Part shown: piece by piece, positions 44,280 through 53,472 of the stretch
Layout of the letters: every line of letters begins with the position of its first letter
Position numbering within the stretch: position 1 is the first letter of the stretch
Assembly: GCF_008632955.1 (NCBI RefSeq)
Contig: NZ_CP043959.1
Span: forward strand, 3,472,001 to 3,536,000
DNA: 64,000 nucleotides
DNA from: Streptomyces tendae
GTDB taxonomy: Bacteria > Actinomycetota > Actinomycetes > Streptomycetales > Streptomycetaceae
Direction: 5' to 3'
Program-made: the position numbers and the translations under genes
Notes under the pieces: model-generated
Databases searched by the model: none
What the model was told of the DNA's origin: nothing
The model's input: only the letters and a program-made list of their open reading frames with translations

Positions 44280-45904
44280 ATGGACATTCGCGACACCCCG
44301 CTGCGCTGGTACGGGGACAGGTACCCCAGCACCGACCCCGGCGGCATCTACGACGCGCTGGCCGACCTGGAGCGGCCCTGCTTCATCGCCGTCACCCCCC
44401 AGGGCATCGGTGCCACCTCCGGCGGCTTCGCCGCCCCCGAGGGCGACGGCCTGCCCCTGCTGGCCGCCGCCCAGCCCCTGCCTCCCGAGCGGCTCGGCTC
44501 GGCCGCGTTCTGCGCCGCGCACGGCGTCCGCCGGCCCTACATGGCCGGCGCGATGGCCGGCGGCATCGCCTCCGCCGACCTGGTCGTGGCCCTGGCCCGG
44601 GAGGGCTTCCTCGCCTCCTTCGGCGCCGCCGGGCTGCTGCCCGAGACCATCGAGCGGGCCCTGGCCCGGTTCGCCGCCGAGATCCCCGGACTGCCGTACG
44701 CCGTCAACCTCATTCACAGCCCCAGCGAGGACCGCCTGGAGCGGGAGGCCGTGGAGCTGTTCCTGCGGCACGGCGTGCGCTGCGTGGAGGCCTCCGCCTA
44801 CATGGACCTCACCGCCCACGTGGTGCGCTACCGGCTCGCCGGACTGCGCCGGGACGCCCACGGCCGGGTGGTCGCCGACAACCGCCTGATCGCCAAGGTC
44901 TCCCGCACCGAGACCGCCGAACGCTTCATGCGCCCGGCCCCCGCCTCACTCGTCGGCGCGCTGGTCGAACAGGGGCTGGTGACGGCCGAACAGGCCGCGC
45001 TCGCCCACCATGTGCCGCTCGCCGACGACATCACCGTCGAGGCGGACTCCGGCGGCCACACCGACCGGCGCCCGCTGCCCGCGCTGCTGCCCTCCATCCT
45101 GCGGCTGCGCGACGGCGTGCAGCGCGAGTTCCGTTACCCGGTACCGGTGCGGGTCGGCGCCGGCGGCGGCCTCGGCACCCCCGTCGCGGTCGCGGCGGCG
45201 TTCGCGATGGGGGCCGCGTACGTGGTCACCGGGTCCGTCAACCAGTCCTGCGTGGAGTCAGGCGCCTCCGCCCGCTCCAAGGAGATGCTCGCCGAGGCGG
45301 GCATCGCCGACTGCGAGATGGCGCCCGCCGCCGACATGTTCGAGATGGGCGTGGAGCTGCAGGTGCTGAAGAAGGGCACCCTGTTCCCGATGCGCGCCAA
45401 GCGCCTCTACGAGCTGTACCAGGCCCACGACGGCCTCGAGTCCCTGCCCGCCGCCGACCGCGCCCGACTGGAGCAGCAGGTCTTCCGCCGCTCGCTGGAG
45501 GACGTCTGGCAGGAGTGTGTCACCTACTTCAGCCGCCGCGACCCCGAGCAGCTGGCCGCGCGGCCGGCAGCCCCAAGCGCCGCATGGCCCTGGTCTTCCG
45601 CTGGTACCTGGGCATGTCCTCGCGCTGGGCGGTCACCGGCGACGAGGACCGTGCCGCGGACTACCAGGTGTGGTGCGGCCCGGCCATGGGCAGCTTCAAC
45701 GACTGGGTGACCGGCAGCTACCTGAAGACCCCCGGCAACCGCAGGGTCGCCGACGTGGCGCACCACCTGATGCGGGGCGCCGCCTTCCACACCCGCCTCG
45801 CCCAGCTGCGCACCGCGGGCGTGCACATCCCGCCGACCGCCGCCGACTACCGGCCGGTCCCGCTGGAGAGCCCGGTCGCCGACTCCCCGGTGGGGCCGCG
45901 ATGA
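44280..45904 (+). CDS. pfaD: PfaD-type enoyl reductase (one frameshift)
   Basis: FMN-dependent trans-acting enoyl reductase of the 2-nitropropane-dioxygenase-like fold, about 541 residues. Motifs: RPYMAGAMAGGIASA, PYAVNLIHSP, VGAGGGLGTPVAVAAAFAMG, VTGSVNQSCVESG and the C-terminal FRWYLGMSSRWAVTG, SFNDWVTGSYL and PGNRRVADVAHHLM, characteristic of PfaD. The frame breaks near 45556 (one C lost); conserved sequence continues to 45904. ATG 44280 has AAGGAG upstream. It reduces selected enoyl intermediates on PfaA ACPs, so the product should mix saturated and unsaturated positions. Confidence 0.94.
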
Positions 45905-47588
45905 GCGCCCAGACCCCGAGGAGCTGGAGGAACGCCTCGGCGACCCCGCCGACGACGCCAATCCGCACGGCTTCGCGGCCGCCGTCGCGCGCGACGAGCG
46001 CGACGCGTTCCCCGACGCCCTGTGCGCGGAACTGGTGCGGTCCGGATTCCACCTCAACTACCTGCCCGTGACCTGGGGCGGCACCCTGGAGTCCTTCGAC
46101 CGCAGTCTCACCCTGGTGCGCACGGCGGCCCGCCGGGACGTCGCCATCATGCCGGGCACGATGTTCAGCATCATCGCGGCCACCTGTCTCCAGCTGCACG
46201 GCAGCCCCGGGCAGCAGCGGCGGGCCGCGGAGATCCTGCGCGCGGGCGGCGCGGTCGCCTTCGCCCTCACCGAGGCGGCGCACGGCAGCGACCTGCTCAC
46301 CAACGAGGTGCGGCTCGCCGACGGCGTACTCAGCGGCGAGAAGTGGATGGTGGGTCTCGGGCTGCGGTGCGACGCCGTCTACGTGGTCGCCCGCACCGGC
46401 GAGCGCGGCCCGGGCGCCTTCACCGCCGTCCTGCTGGAGACCGCGGGCCTGCCGGCGGACCGGCTGGAACGGGTGCCCGCACCCCGCACCGGCGGCATGC
46501 GCGGCATCGACCTGGCCACCCTGCGCTTCCACGACACGCCCGTACCGCCCGACGCGCTGGTCGGCAAGGAGGGCGAGGGCCTGGAGGCCGCCGTCAAGGC
46601 GCAGCAGACCGTGCGGCTGATGAGCATGGCCGGCAGCCTCGGCATCGCGGACACCGCCGTACGCCTCGCCCTGGACTTCGCGACCGGCCGGCGGGTGGGC
46701 CGTGCCGTGCTCACCGAGGCGCCGTACAGCCGCCGCGAACTCGGCGTGGCCACGGCCGCGCTGATCGCCGCGGACGCGGTCGCGCTCAGTGCGGCCCGCG
46801 GCGTGCACGTGGTGCCTGAGGCGTTCAGCGTGTGGGCGCCCGCCGCCAAGCACGTGGTCGCCGAGGCCTGCGACGACCTGATCCGGCGGGGGGCCGCGGT
46901 GCTCGCGACCCGGTCGGTGCTGCGCGAGGGGACGCCGGGTGGAGCCGGCCTGTTCCAGAAACTGCGGCGCGACTCCGACGTGGTACGGGTGATCGACGCC
47001 AGCACCCTGGCCAACCTCGCCTCCTACGCGGGACAGCTGCCCACCCTCACCGAGGGCACGCGCCGGCCCGACCCGGACGCGCTGCGCACCGTCTTCACCC
47101 TGGACGCGCCGCTGCCGCCCTACGAACCCACCCGCCTGGACCTGTTCGCCCGTGGGACCGACCCGGTCCTCACCGGGGTGCGGGACACCGTCGACGCCGT
47201 CGCCGGGCACCTGGGGGACGCCCGCCCGGCGGCCCTCCGGCTGTCGGCCGCGGTCGGCGGACTCGGCGAGCTGACCCGGGCGGCCCGCGAGCCCGGCGCC
47301 GACCCCAACGCCCTGACCGACGCGGCGGAGCGGTACGCCTGGCTGCACGCCGCCGCCTGCTGCCTGCACCTGTGGTCCGCCAACCGCGGACGGTCCCTGT
47401 ACGGCACGGAACCCGGCTCCACCGGATGGCTCGGCGCCGCCCTCGGCTATCTGCTCGCCCGCGCCGACGGCACCGACCCCCGCCACCACGGGGGACCGGC
47501 GGACTCCGCGCTCGACGCCGCTCTCGCGCTGCGGGACGGCAACCGGCTGTTCACCGCCCTGCCCGTACGGCTGGCCACCCCCCGATAG
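45901..47588 (+). CDS. Acyl-CoA dehydrogenase-like flavoprotein A (one frameshift near start)
   Basis: FAD-dependent ACAD-fold protein of about 562 residues, longer than the usual 380 because of a C-terminal extension. Core motifs: AFALTEAAHGSDLLTNEV, LSGEKWMVGLG and VGKEGEGLEAAVKAQQTV. ATG 45901 overlaps the PfaD stop (ATGA). One base lost in the C-run at 45908-45910 separates this start from the sensible frame, which begins DPEELEERLGDPADD. It is translationally coupled to PfaD and followed 10 bp later by a paralogue. It could desaturate the acyl chain made by the synthase (inference). Confidence 0.82.
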
Positions 47589-47598
47589 GAGCCTTCCG

Positions 47599-49392
47599 AT
47601 GTCCAAGTCCGACGTGACCGAGACGGCCGCCCGGCTGGAGGAGTACCTCGGCGACCCGCACGACCCCGGCAGCCGCATGCCGTTCGCCCAGATCCTCGCC
47701 CACGACGTGAGCGGCGAGTACCCGTACCAGTTCGTCGCGCTGCTGCGCCGCTGGGGCGTCCTCGACCACTGCCTGCCGGCGGAGGCGGGCGGACGGGCGG
47801 GGAACGTGGAGACCGGCATCGCCCTGATGCGGCTGGTCGCCCGCCGTGACCCGTCCACCGGGGTCGGGCTCGCCCTCAACAGCCTCGGCTTCATGCCGGC
47901 CTGGATCCTCGGCACCGACGAGCAGAAGCGCGAACTGGTCTCCGCCGTGCAACGCGGCAGTTCCGTCTCCTGGGGCCTGTCCGAGCGGGTGCACGGCAGC
48001 GACCTGGTGGCCAACGAGGTGACGGCCGAGCGGACCGAGGGCGGCTGGCTGCTCACCGGCGAGAAGTGGCCGATCGGCAACGCCACCGTGGCCGACCGCA
48101 TGGTCGTCTTCGCCCGCACGGGCAAGCGCCCCGGCCCGGCCGCCTACTCCCTGTTCCTGCTCGACAAGTGGCGGGCAGAGGCGGACACGGTGGAGGACCT
48201 GCCGTTCGAGGACCTCTACGGCACCCGTGCCCTCGACCTCAGCGGCGTGCGGATGAACCGCGCGTTCGTCCCGGACTCCGCGATGATCGGACGCGAGGGC
48301 CAGGGCCTGGAGATCGCCCTGAAGACCAGCCAGACCGCGCGGGTGGTGCTGCTGCACCTGGCGCTGTCCGCCGTGGACACCGGTCTGCGGCTCGCCATGG
48401 ACTTCGCGGAGCGCCGGGTGCTGTTCGGCGAGGCGATCGGGGACGTGCCGTACACCCGGCGCCAGCTGACGGAGGCGTTCGCCGACCTGATGCTCGCCGA
48501 CGCCGTGGTCCTCGGCGCGGCCCGTGCGCTCCAGGCGGCCCCGGAGCAGATCAGCGTCTGGTCGTCGGTGGCGAAGTACCTGGTCCCCACCCTGCTCCAG
48601 AAGACCATGTCCCAGCTGACGGTGGTGCTCGGCGCCCGGACCTTCCTGCGCGGTCATCCGCACTACGGGATGCACCAGAAGATGGTCCGCGACATCCTCA
48701 TCACGGACATCGCCGACGGCAACACGGTGGTCAACCTGCGCAACCTCGGCCACCAGCTCGCCGGGCTGCTGGACAAGGCCGTCCTGGCCGGCGACCCGGA
48801 GCGGGAGGCCGCCGGGGCGCGCGCCGCCACGCTGTTCGGCATGGACCGGGAGCTGCCCGTCTACGAGCCGGTGCGCCAGGAGCTGTTCAGCCGCGGCCTG
48901 GACGACGCCGTCCTCGCCGCACCCGACGGCGTGCGCCGGCTGCGTGCCCTCGCCGAGCGGTCCTCGGGCACCGAGGCGGAGCGGCTGCGCTGCGCGGCGG
49001 ACGTCGCCGGTGAACTGCTCGACCGGGCCGCCCCGATGCGCGAGCGTGCCGCCGCCCTGAAGAAGGTGCTCGGCAAGGACTACCCGCAGTCGTCCGAACT
49101 GTTCGAGCTGGCCAAGGAGTACTGCCTGCTGCACGCGGCCGCCGCCTGCGTCCTGACGTACGTGCACTCGCACGAGGTGATGGACGCGCCGCTGCCCAGC
49201 GCGTCGCTGCTGCTGCTCCAGCTGGAGCGGCTGCGCAGGCAGCTGTACCCGCACGAGGCGGTCACCTCGCGGGCCGTCGTCGACGAGGTGATGGACGTGC
49301 TGCGCCACGTCCACCAGGAGAACCGGCTGTTCTCCCACTGGCAGTTCCCGCTCGCCAAGCGGGTCACCGACGAGTCCGCCGCCCGCCGCTGA
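47599..49392 (+). CDS. Acyl-CoA dehydrogenase-like flavoprotein B
   Basis: Intact, about 597 residues, ATG 47599 after ATAGGAG. ACAD-fold signatures: SWGLSERVHGSDLVANEV, LTGEKWPIGNATVADR, IGREGQGLEIALKTSQ and GARTFLRGHPHYGMHQKM. It is related to the preceding protein over the ACAD core, suggesting gene duplication, and shares the long C-terminal extension. The pair may form a heteromer. A dehydrogenation on a carrier-bound or CoA-bound PUFA-type intermediate is the natural guess; the true substrate is unknown. Confidence 0.9.
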   Translation: MSKSDVTETAARLEEYLGDPHDPGSRMPFAQILAHDVSGEYPYQFVALLRRWGVLDHCLPAEAGGRAGNVETGIALMRLVARRDPSTGVGLALNSLGFMPAWILGTDEQKRELVSAVQRGSSVSWGLSERVHGSDLVANEVTAERTEGGWLLTGEKWPIGNATVADRMVVFARTGKRPGPAAYSLFLLDKWRAEADTVEDLPFEDLYGTRALDLSGVRMNRAFVPDSAMIGREGQGLEIALKTSQTARVVLLHLALSAVDTGLRLAMDFAERRVLFGEAIGDVPYTRRQLTEAFADLMLADAVVLGAARALQAAPEQISVWSSVAKYLVPTLLQKTMSQLTVVLGARTFLRGHPHYGMHQKMVRDILITDIADGNTVVNLRNLGHQLAGLLDKAVLAGDPEREAAGARAATLFGMDRELPVYEPVRQELFSRGLDDAVLAAPDGVRRLRALAERSSGTEAERLRCAADVAGELLDRAAPMRERAAALKKVLGKDYPQSSELFELAKEYCLLHAAAACVLTYVHSHEVMDAPLPSASLLLLQLERLRRQLYPHEAVTSRAVVDEVMDVLRHVHQENRLFSHWQFPLAKRVTDESAARR

Positions 49393-49447
49393 CCCACCGA
49401 TCGGGCGACGGCACACCGACGGAACCACCACGAAGGAGGACGGACCC

Positions 49448-50167
49448 ATGGGAGCCGGTGAGCCGACGTTCCTGTGGCTGCTGCCCGAGCGGGCCGTGAA
49501 CGGTTTCGCCACGGCCCTCGGCGGCACCCGCCTGCTCACGGACGACGAACGGGCGGGCCTGGAGCGGAGGTCCGGCGAGGGCGCCCGCCGCCGTTACCTG
49601 GGCGCCCGGCTGCTGAGCCGGTACGCCCTCTCCGCGTGCACCGGGCGCCCGCTGGACCGCTGGCGCTTCACCCGCGGTCCGCACGGCCGGCCCGAGCCGC
49701 AGTCGTCCGCGGACGGTGTGCGTTTCAACCTGTCGCACTGCGACGGGCTGATCGCCTGCGTCGTCACCCGGGGGCGGGCCTGCGGCGTCGACGTCGGCCC
49801 CACGGCCGCCCCGGACGGGCTGGCCGCCCATCTGGCGCGGCGCCTGGGCCCGGCCGAGCGCGCCCGGCTGGAGGGCACCGCACCCGGCGCCCGCCCCGCC
49901 CTGGCCGGTGAGCTGTGGGTGCTGAAGGAGGCCTACCTCAAGGCGCTCGGCACAGGACTGACCCGGGGCCCGGGGAGTTTCGCCTTCGTCCGCCGCCCCG
50001 ACGGCCGTATCGCCGTGGAGGACCCGCTGGGCGCCGGCGACGACGCCCGCTGGTGGTTCGACGTCGTGCACCCCGGGCCCCGCCACGTGCTGGCCGTCGC
50101 CACCGAGCACGGCCGGCCCGGACTGCTGCGCCGTACCGACCTGTCCGACCTCTCCCTCACCGCCTGA
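49448..50167 (+). CDS. 4'-phosphopantetheinyl transferase (Sfp type), copy 2 (PfaE-like role)
   Basis: About 239 residues with a strong site GAAGGAGG before ATG 49448. Motifs: GPHGRPEP, FNLSHCDGLIACVV, CGVDVGP and WVLKEAYLKALGTG. It resembles the copy at 6.1-6.8 kb along its length (both begin with a WLLPE motif), so the two are paralogues. CGVDVGP lacks the acidic residue seen as CGVDVE in copy 1. Beside pfaA, pfaC and pfaD it fills the PfaE role of activating the tandem ACPs. Confidence 0.93.
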   Translation: MGAGEPTFLWLLPERAVNGFATALGGTRLLTDDERAGLERRSGEGARRRYLGARLLSRYALSACTGRPLDRWRFTRGPHGRPEPQSSADGVRFNLSHCDGLIACVVTRGRACGVDVGPTAAPDGLAAHLARRLGPAERARLEGTAPGARPALAGELWVLKEAYLKALGTGLTRGPGSFAFVRRPDGRIAVEDPLGAGDDARWWFDVVHPGPRHVLAVATEHGRPGLLRRTDLSDLSLTA

Positions 50168-50242
50168 CCCCGAACCCCGACCGCCGGCCCGGCCGACACC
50201 GCCACGTCGTCCGTAGGACACCGATTCTGTAAGGACCTGATC

Positions 50243-51532
50243 ATGACGTCATCCGCCGTCCCCCGTGTCGCCGTCATCGGTGCCGGTGTCTCCGGCATCT
50301 CCGCCGCCTACCACCTGCGCGACCGCGCCCGCATCACGCTCTACGAGCGGGAGGACCGCCTCGGCGGTCACGCCAACACGGTGGAGGTCGAGGACGACGG
50401 GCGCACGCTCGGCATCGACACGGCCTTCGTCGTCTTCAACCGGCCCGCCTACACCAACCTGTGCGAGTTCTTCGACGAGCTGGGCGTGGAGGCCGTCGAA
50501 CACCGGGGCGCGTTCAACTTCTTCGACCTGGACTCGGGCCTGGAGTACGGCACGGCGGAGCTGGGGCTGAGCGAGGAGGAGGTGTCCGCCCGCTACTCGG
50601 AGGAGTTCCTGACCATCTGGCGCGAGGCCCACCGCTTCCACACCGAGGGTCGCAGGGACTTCGTGCGGAAGAAGGCGGACGTCCCGCTCGGCGAGTACCT
50701 CGACCGGGGCGGCTACAGCCAGGCCTTCCGCAACAGCTACGTCATCCTGCTCTGCTCCGCGGTGTGGTCCATCCCGGCCGAGCTGATCTGGGAGATGCCG
50801 GCCAGCACGGCCATCGCCTTCTTCATGGGCCACGACGAGGGCGGTCTGGGCGGTCAGCACGTGGACTGGCGCACGGTGGGCGGCGGTTCGGTCAGCTATG
50901 TGCGCAAGGCGCTCGCCGCCATCGGCCCCGAGATACGGTCCGGTGAACCCGTCGGGTCCGTCCGACAGGACGCCGACGGAGTCACCGTCACCACCGCCCG
51001 CGGCACCGAGCGCTACGACTACGCGGTGATCGGAGCCCACGCCGACGAGGCGCTGGCGCTCCTGGAGAACCCGGACGAGCGGCAGCGGGAGGTGCTGTCC
51101 AAGGTCCGCTACAACGCCTCGTCGGTCGTGCTGCACACCGACCGCTCGGTGATGCCCGCCGACCGCGAGCGCTGGCAGGCGTGGAACTACGGCAAGGTCG
51201 CCGTCGACGGCGCGGACCGCACCTACGTCGCCTACTACATGAACAAGCTGCACGGGTTCACGTCGGAGAAGGACTACTTCGTCACCCTGGACTACCCCGG
51301 CGACATCGACCCCTCCGCGGTCATCGCCTCCTTCCCCTACACCCACCCGGTCATCGACGTCCCCGTGCGCGAGATGCAGAAGGACATCTACGACGTCAAC
51401 GCCGGCACCCGGGTGAAGCTCTGCGGCTCGTACTTCCACGCCAAGCGGCACGGGGTGGATCAGATCGGCTCCCACGAGGCCGGCTACTCCTCCGGCATGG
51501 AGGCGGCGCGGCAGCTCCTCGGCGAGCTCTGA
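50243..51532 (+). CDS. FAD-dependent oxidoreductase (COG2907-like amine-oxidase fold)
   Basis: About 429 residues starting with an FAD Rossmann motif VAVIGAGVSGISAAYHL, then LYEREDRLGGHANTVEV, typical of the NAD/FAD-binding amine-oxidase-like family often found near cyclopropane/methylated fatty-acid genes. Further conserved wording: SAVWSIPAELIWEMPA, LHTDRSVMP and GSYFHAKRHGVDQIGSHEAG. ATG 50243 follows TAAGGAC. It is last in the PUFA-type operon, so it may oxidise or desaturate the lipid product. The substrate is not evident. Confidence 0.82.
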   Translation: MTSSAVPRVAVIGAGVSGISAAYHLRDRARITLYEREDRLGGHANTVEVEDDGRTLGIDTAFVVFNRPAYTNLCEFFDELGVEAVEHRGAFNFFDLDSGLEYGTAELGLSEEEVSARYSEEFLTIWREAHRFHTEGRRDFVRKKADVPLGEYLDRGGYSQAFRNSYVILLCSAVWSIPAELIWEMPASTAIAFFMGHDEGGLGGQHVDWRTVGGGSVSYVRKALAAIGPEIRSGEPVGSVRQDADGVTVTTARGTERYDYAVIGAHADEALALLENPDERQREVLSKVRYNASSVVLHTDRSVMPADRERWQAWNYGKVAVDGADRTYVAYYMNKLHGFTSEKDYFVTLDYPGDIDPSAVIASFPYTHPVIDVPVREMQKDIYDVNAGTRVKLCGSYFHAKRHGVDQIGSHEAGYSSGMEAARQLLGEL

Positions 51533-51559
51533 CCGTCCAGGCCGGCCCCCGACGGCCGC

Positions 51560-51590
51560 AGCGCGCCTCCGCCCGACGCGGGGGCGCGCT
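51560..51590. terminator. Bidirectional hairpin between convergent genes
   Basis: Stem AGCGCGCC/GGCGCGCT continued by CCGC/GCGG with one T-G wobble, 5-base loop. It lies between the flavoprotein stop (51532) and the SARP stop (51617), so it can serve both strands. Confidence 0.6.
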
Positions 51591-51616
51591 GTCGTGTGCC
51601 CGGGGAGACGGCCGCC

Positions 51617-52531
51617 TCAGCGGGAGGTGAGCACCTGGCCGCTGAGCACCTCGGTCAGATACCCGAGGACGGTGCGCGGCGCGAACGCGGCGGGGGCGTC
51701 CGGCCGGCCCGGCGCGGTCCGGGCGGGGCCCGCGGCGCGCGGGTCCTCGGCGCGCGGGTCCTCGGCGGCCGGGTCGGTGAGCACCGGGGAGCAGACGCTG
51801 ATCTGTTCCAGACGGGCCGTCAGCAGCGGCGTGCGGCCGTGCACGGCGGTCAGCCGGCGCCGGGCGCGCTGGTAGACGCCGATCGCCTCGGGGCCCCGTC
51901 CGCAGCGGCACAGCGCCAGCATCAGCAGGTCGTGCAGGCGCTCGTCCAGCGGGTGGGCGGCGACGGCCTCCCGCAGCTCGGGGACGGCCCGCTCGTGCCG
52001 GCCGGTGCGCAGGGCGCAGTCGAAGTACAGGGCCAGCGTGTCCTGCCGCACGCGCTCCAGGCGGGCCGTCAGGCCGGCGCAGGCGGGACCGTGCGGCCCG
52101 CCGCCCAGCACCGGGCCGCGCCACAGGGCGAGGGACCGGCACAGTGTCCGGTAGGTGCCCTCCGGGTCCCCCGCGGCGGTACGGCGGGCCCGGCCGAGCA
52201 GGTGGTGGAAACGGCCCGCGTCGCTTTCCTCGGGGCGTACCGCCAGTGCGTAGCCACCCGCCCGGGCGGTCAGCCGCGGAGCGCCGTGCCGGTCCGGCTC
52301 GGCCCGCAGCAGCCGGGCGCGCAGCGCGGACACATGGGCGTTGAGGGTGTGCGGCACCTGGCGCGGGGAGCGGTGCCCAGAGTTCCGCACCAGCGTCTCG
52401 CGGGCGACCGGGGCGTTGGGCCGGGCCAGGAGCGTGCCGAGAAGCAGCCGGGTCTTGGGGGCGTTGAGCGGGACGCTCCGGCCGGTGGCCTCGTCGTACA
52501 GGTCGGGCGGGCCCAGAATCCGGAACTGCAT
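51617..52531 (-). CDS. SARP-family pathway activator (short form)
   Basis: About 304 residues: N-terminal OmpR-like winged helix (MQFRILGPPDLYDE, NAPKTRLLLGTLLARPNAPV, TARAGGYALAV), then a bacterial transcriptional activation domain (AVAAHPLDERLHDLLMLALC). ATG 52531 is chosen because the SARP domain begins there; an in-frame upstream extension is low-complexity. It lacks the NB-ARC part seen in the 27-29 kb regulator. Two GAGT-N7-ACTC palindromes lie 88-180 bp upstream, matching those in the central promoter. Likely activates the biosynthetic operons. Confidence 0.9.
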   Translation of the reverse strand: MQFRILGPPDLYDEATGRSVPLNAPKTRLLLGTLLARPNAPVARETLVRNSGHRSPRQVPHTLNAHVSALRARLLRAEPDRHGAPRLTARAGGYALAVRPEESDAGRFHHLLGRARRTAAGDPEGTYRTLCRSLALWRGPVLGGGPHGPACAGLTARLERVRQDTLALYFDCALRTGRHERAVPELREAVAAHPLDERLHDLLMLALCRCGRGPEAIGVYQRARRRLTAVHGRTPLLTARLEQISVCSPVLTDPAAEDPRAEDPRAAGPARTAPGRPDAPAAFAPRTVLGYLTEVLSGQVLTSR

Positions 52532-52618
52532 GCCTGTCTCCCGGGTGCGGTGGACGCACGGCGGGCGCCGTGCAGCGTGCCGCACACGAGAAGACCACGT
52601 GGGGCGGGGGAGGGGCGT

Positions 52619-52633
52619 GAGTCGGGGCCACTC
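52619..52633. promoter_or_regulatory. Operator-like palindrome GAGT-N7-ACTC, site 3
   Basis: GTGAGT-CGGGGCC-ACTCAC including flanks: perfect 6-bp arms, about 88 bp upstream of the SARP start. Same arm and spacing as sites at 16473, 16575 and 52696. Confidence 0.6.
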
Positions 52634-52690
52634 ACCTTCGCCGCGCCGGACCGGGTGCCGCGCGCCGGCCCGGGGACCGGTCCGCGCGCC

Positions 52691-52715
52691 GGCATGAGTA
52701 CCGCTCACTCATGCC
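52691..52715. promoter_or_regulatory. Operator-like palindrome, site 4, overlapping the merR stop
   Basis: Perfect 9-bp arms GGCATGAGT and ACTCATGCC around N7, the strongest of the four. The core GAGT-N7-ACTC is at 52696-52710. It covers the merR stop codon (52705-52707) and lies about 165 bp upstream of the SARP start. Confidence 0.62.
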
Positions 52716-53385
52716 CGGGCGGGCGGGCCTCGCCGGACGGGGGCGCGTCGGGGCCGTCCCCGTAGCGGACGATGGACTCGTCCTCCTGGGCGAGCCGGCG
52801 CAGGGCCATCAGGGCCGGTTCCAGCAGGAAGGTGAGCAGGACCGCCTGCTCCGCCTTCTCGAGCGGATCGGTGATGGTGTCCAGCCGGTCGAGGTCGTGC
52901 CGGGCGGTGCGGGCCGCGAGTTCGGCGTAGGGCAGGAGCGTCTGCCAGTCGTAGTCGATGCCCAGCGAGCGCAGCGTGCGCAGGGTCTGGTCGATGACCT
53001 GCCGCGCGGGGTTGTAGTCCGAGACGGACCAGCCCATCGCCTCGATCAGGGCCGCGGCCTCGGGACTCGGTTCGGGCGGCCCGTCGGCCTGTGTCTCCGG
53101 CCGGCCCGCCTCGGACGGCCAGATGCCGAAGACGATGCCCAGCAGCCGGTGCGTGTCGGTCTGGTGGGCGGAGCTGGCGTCCAGCACCTGCTTGGCCGAC
53201 GCCACGGACAGCCCGCGCACGCCGGTGAGCGCGCGGATCAGGCGCAGCCTCCGCAGGTGGGACTCGTCGTACTCGGCCTGGGTCGCCGCCGTCGCCCGTC
53301 CGGGCGGCAGCAGACCCTCCCGCAGGTAGTACTTGATGGTCGCGTTGGACACCCCGCTGCGGCGGCTGAGTTCCGAGATTCTCAC
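52705..53385 (-). CDS. MerR-family transcriptional regulator
   Basis: About 226 residues with an N-terminal MerR winged helix: RISELSRRSGVSNATIKYYLREGLLPPGR, then LRRLRLIRALTGVRGLS. The C-terminal part is helical, acidic and without the Cys cluster of metal sensors, so an organic effector or none is likely. GTG 53385 is preferred because the HTH begins at once; an upstream extension to 53424 would cover the promoter palindrome. It is divergent from the small protein at 53473. Confidence 0.88.
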   Translation of the reverse strand: MRISELSRRSGVSNATIKYYLREGLLPPGRATAATQAEYDESHLRRLRLIRALTGVRGLSVASAKQVLDASSAHQTDTHRLLGIVFGIWPSEAGRPETQADGPPEPSPEAAALIEAMGWSVSDYNPARQVIDQTLRTLRSLGIDYDWQTLLPYAELAARTARHDLDRLDTITDPLEKAEQAVLLTFLLEPALMALRRLAQEDESIVRYGDGPDAPPSGEARPPGHE

Positions 53386-53421
53386 GTGCGTCCCACTCTT
53401 CCTCTGGCAATTGGGTAGCTC

Positions 53422-53442
53422 CACTGTCTAATATAGATAGTG
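53422..53442. promoter_or_regulatory. Near-palindrome CACTGTCTA-N3-TAGATAGTG in the merR divergent promoter
   Basis: 21-bp inverted repeat with one mismatch, 37 bp from the merR start and 31 bp from the divergent GTG. It is a good candidate MerR operator. Its left part CCACTGTCTAA also matches the direct repeats between the tetR and exporter genes. Confidence 0.6.
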
Positions 53443-53472
53443 CCACTCACCAACTGCGGAGGCGAGACTATC

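Noticed and set aside
18614..45910. Cluster genes as true pseudogenes
   Set aside because: All breaks are single-base losses in C/G runs with intact conserved sequence on both sides, and the identical ACP repeat shows the unbroken version; sequencing error is more likely.
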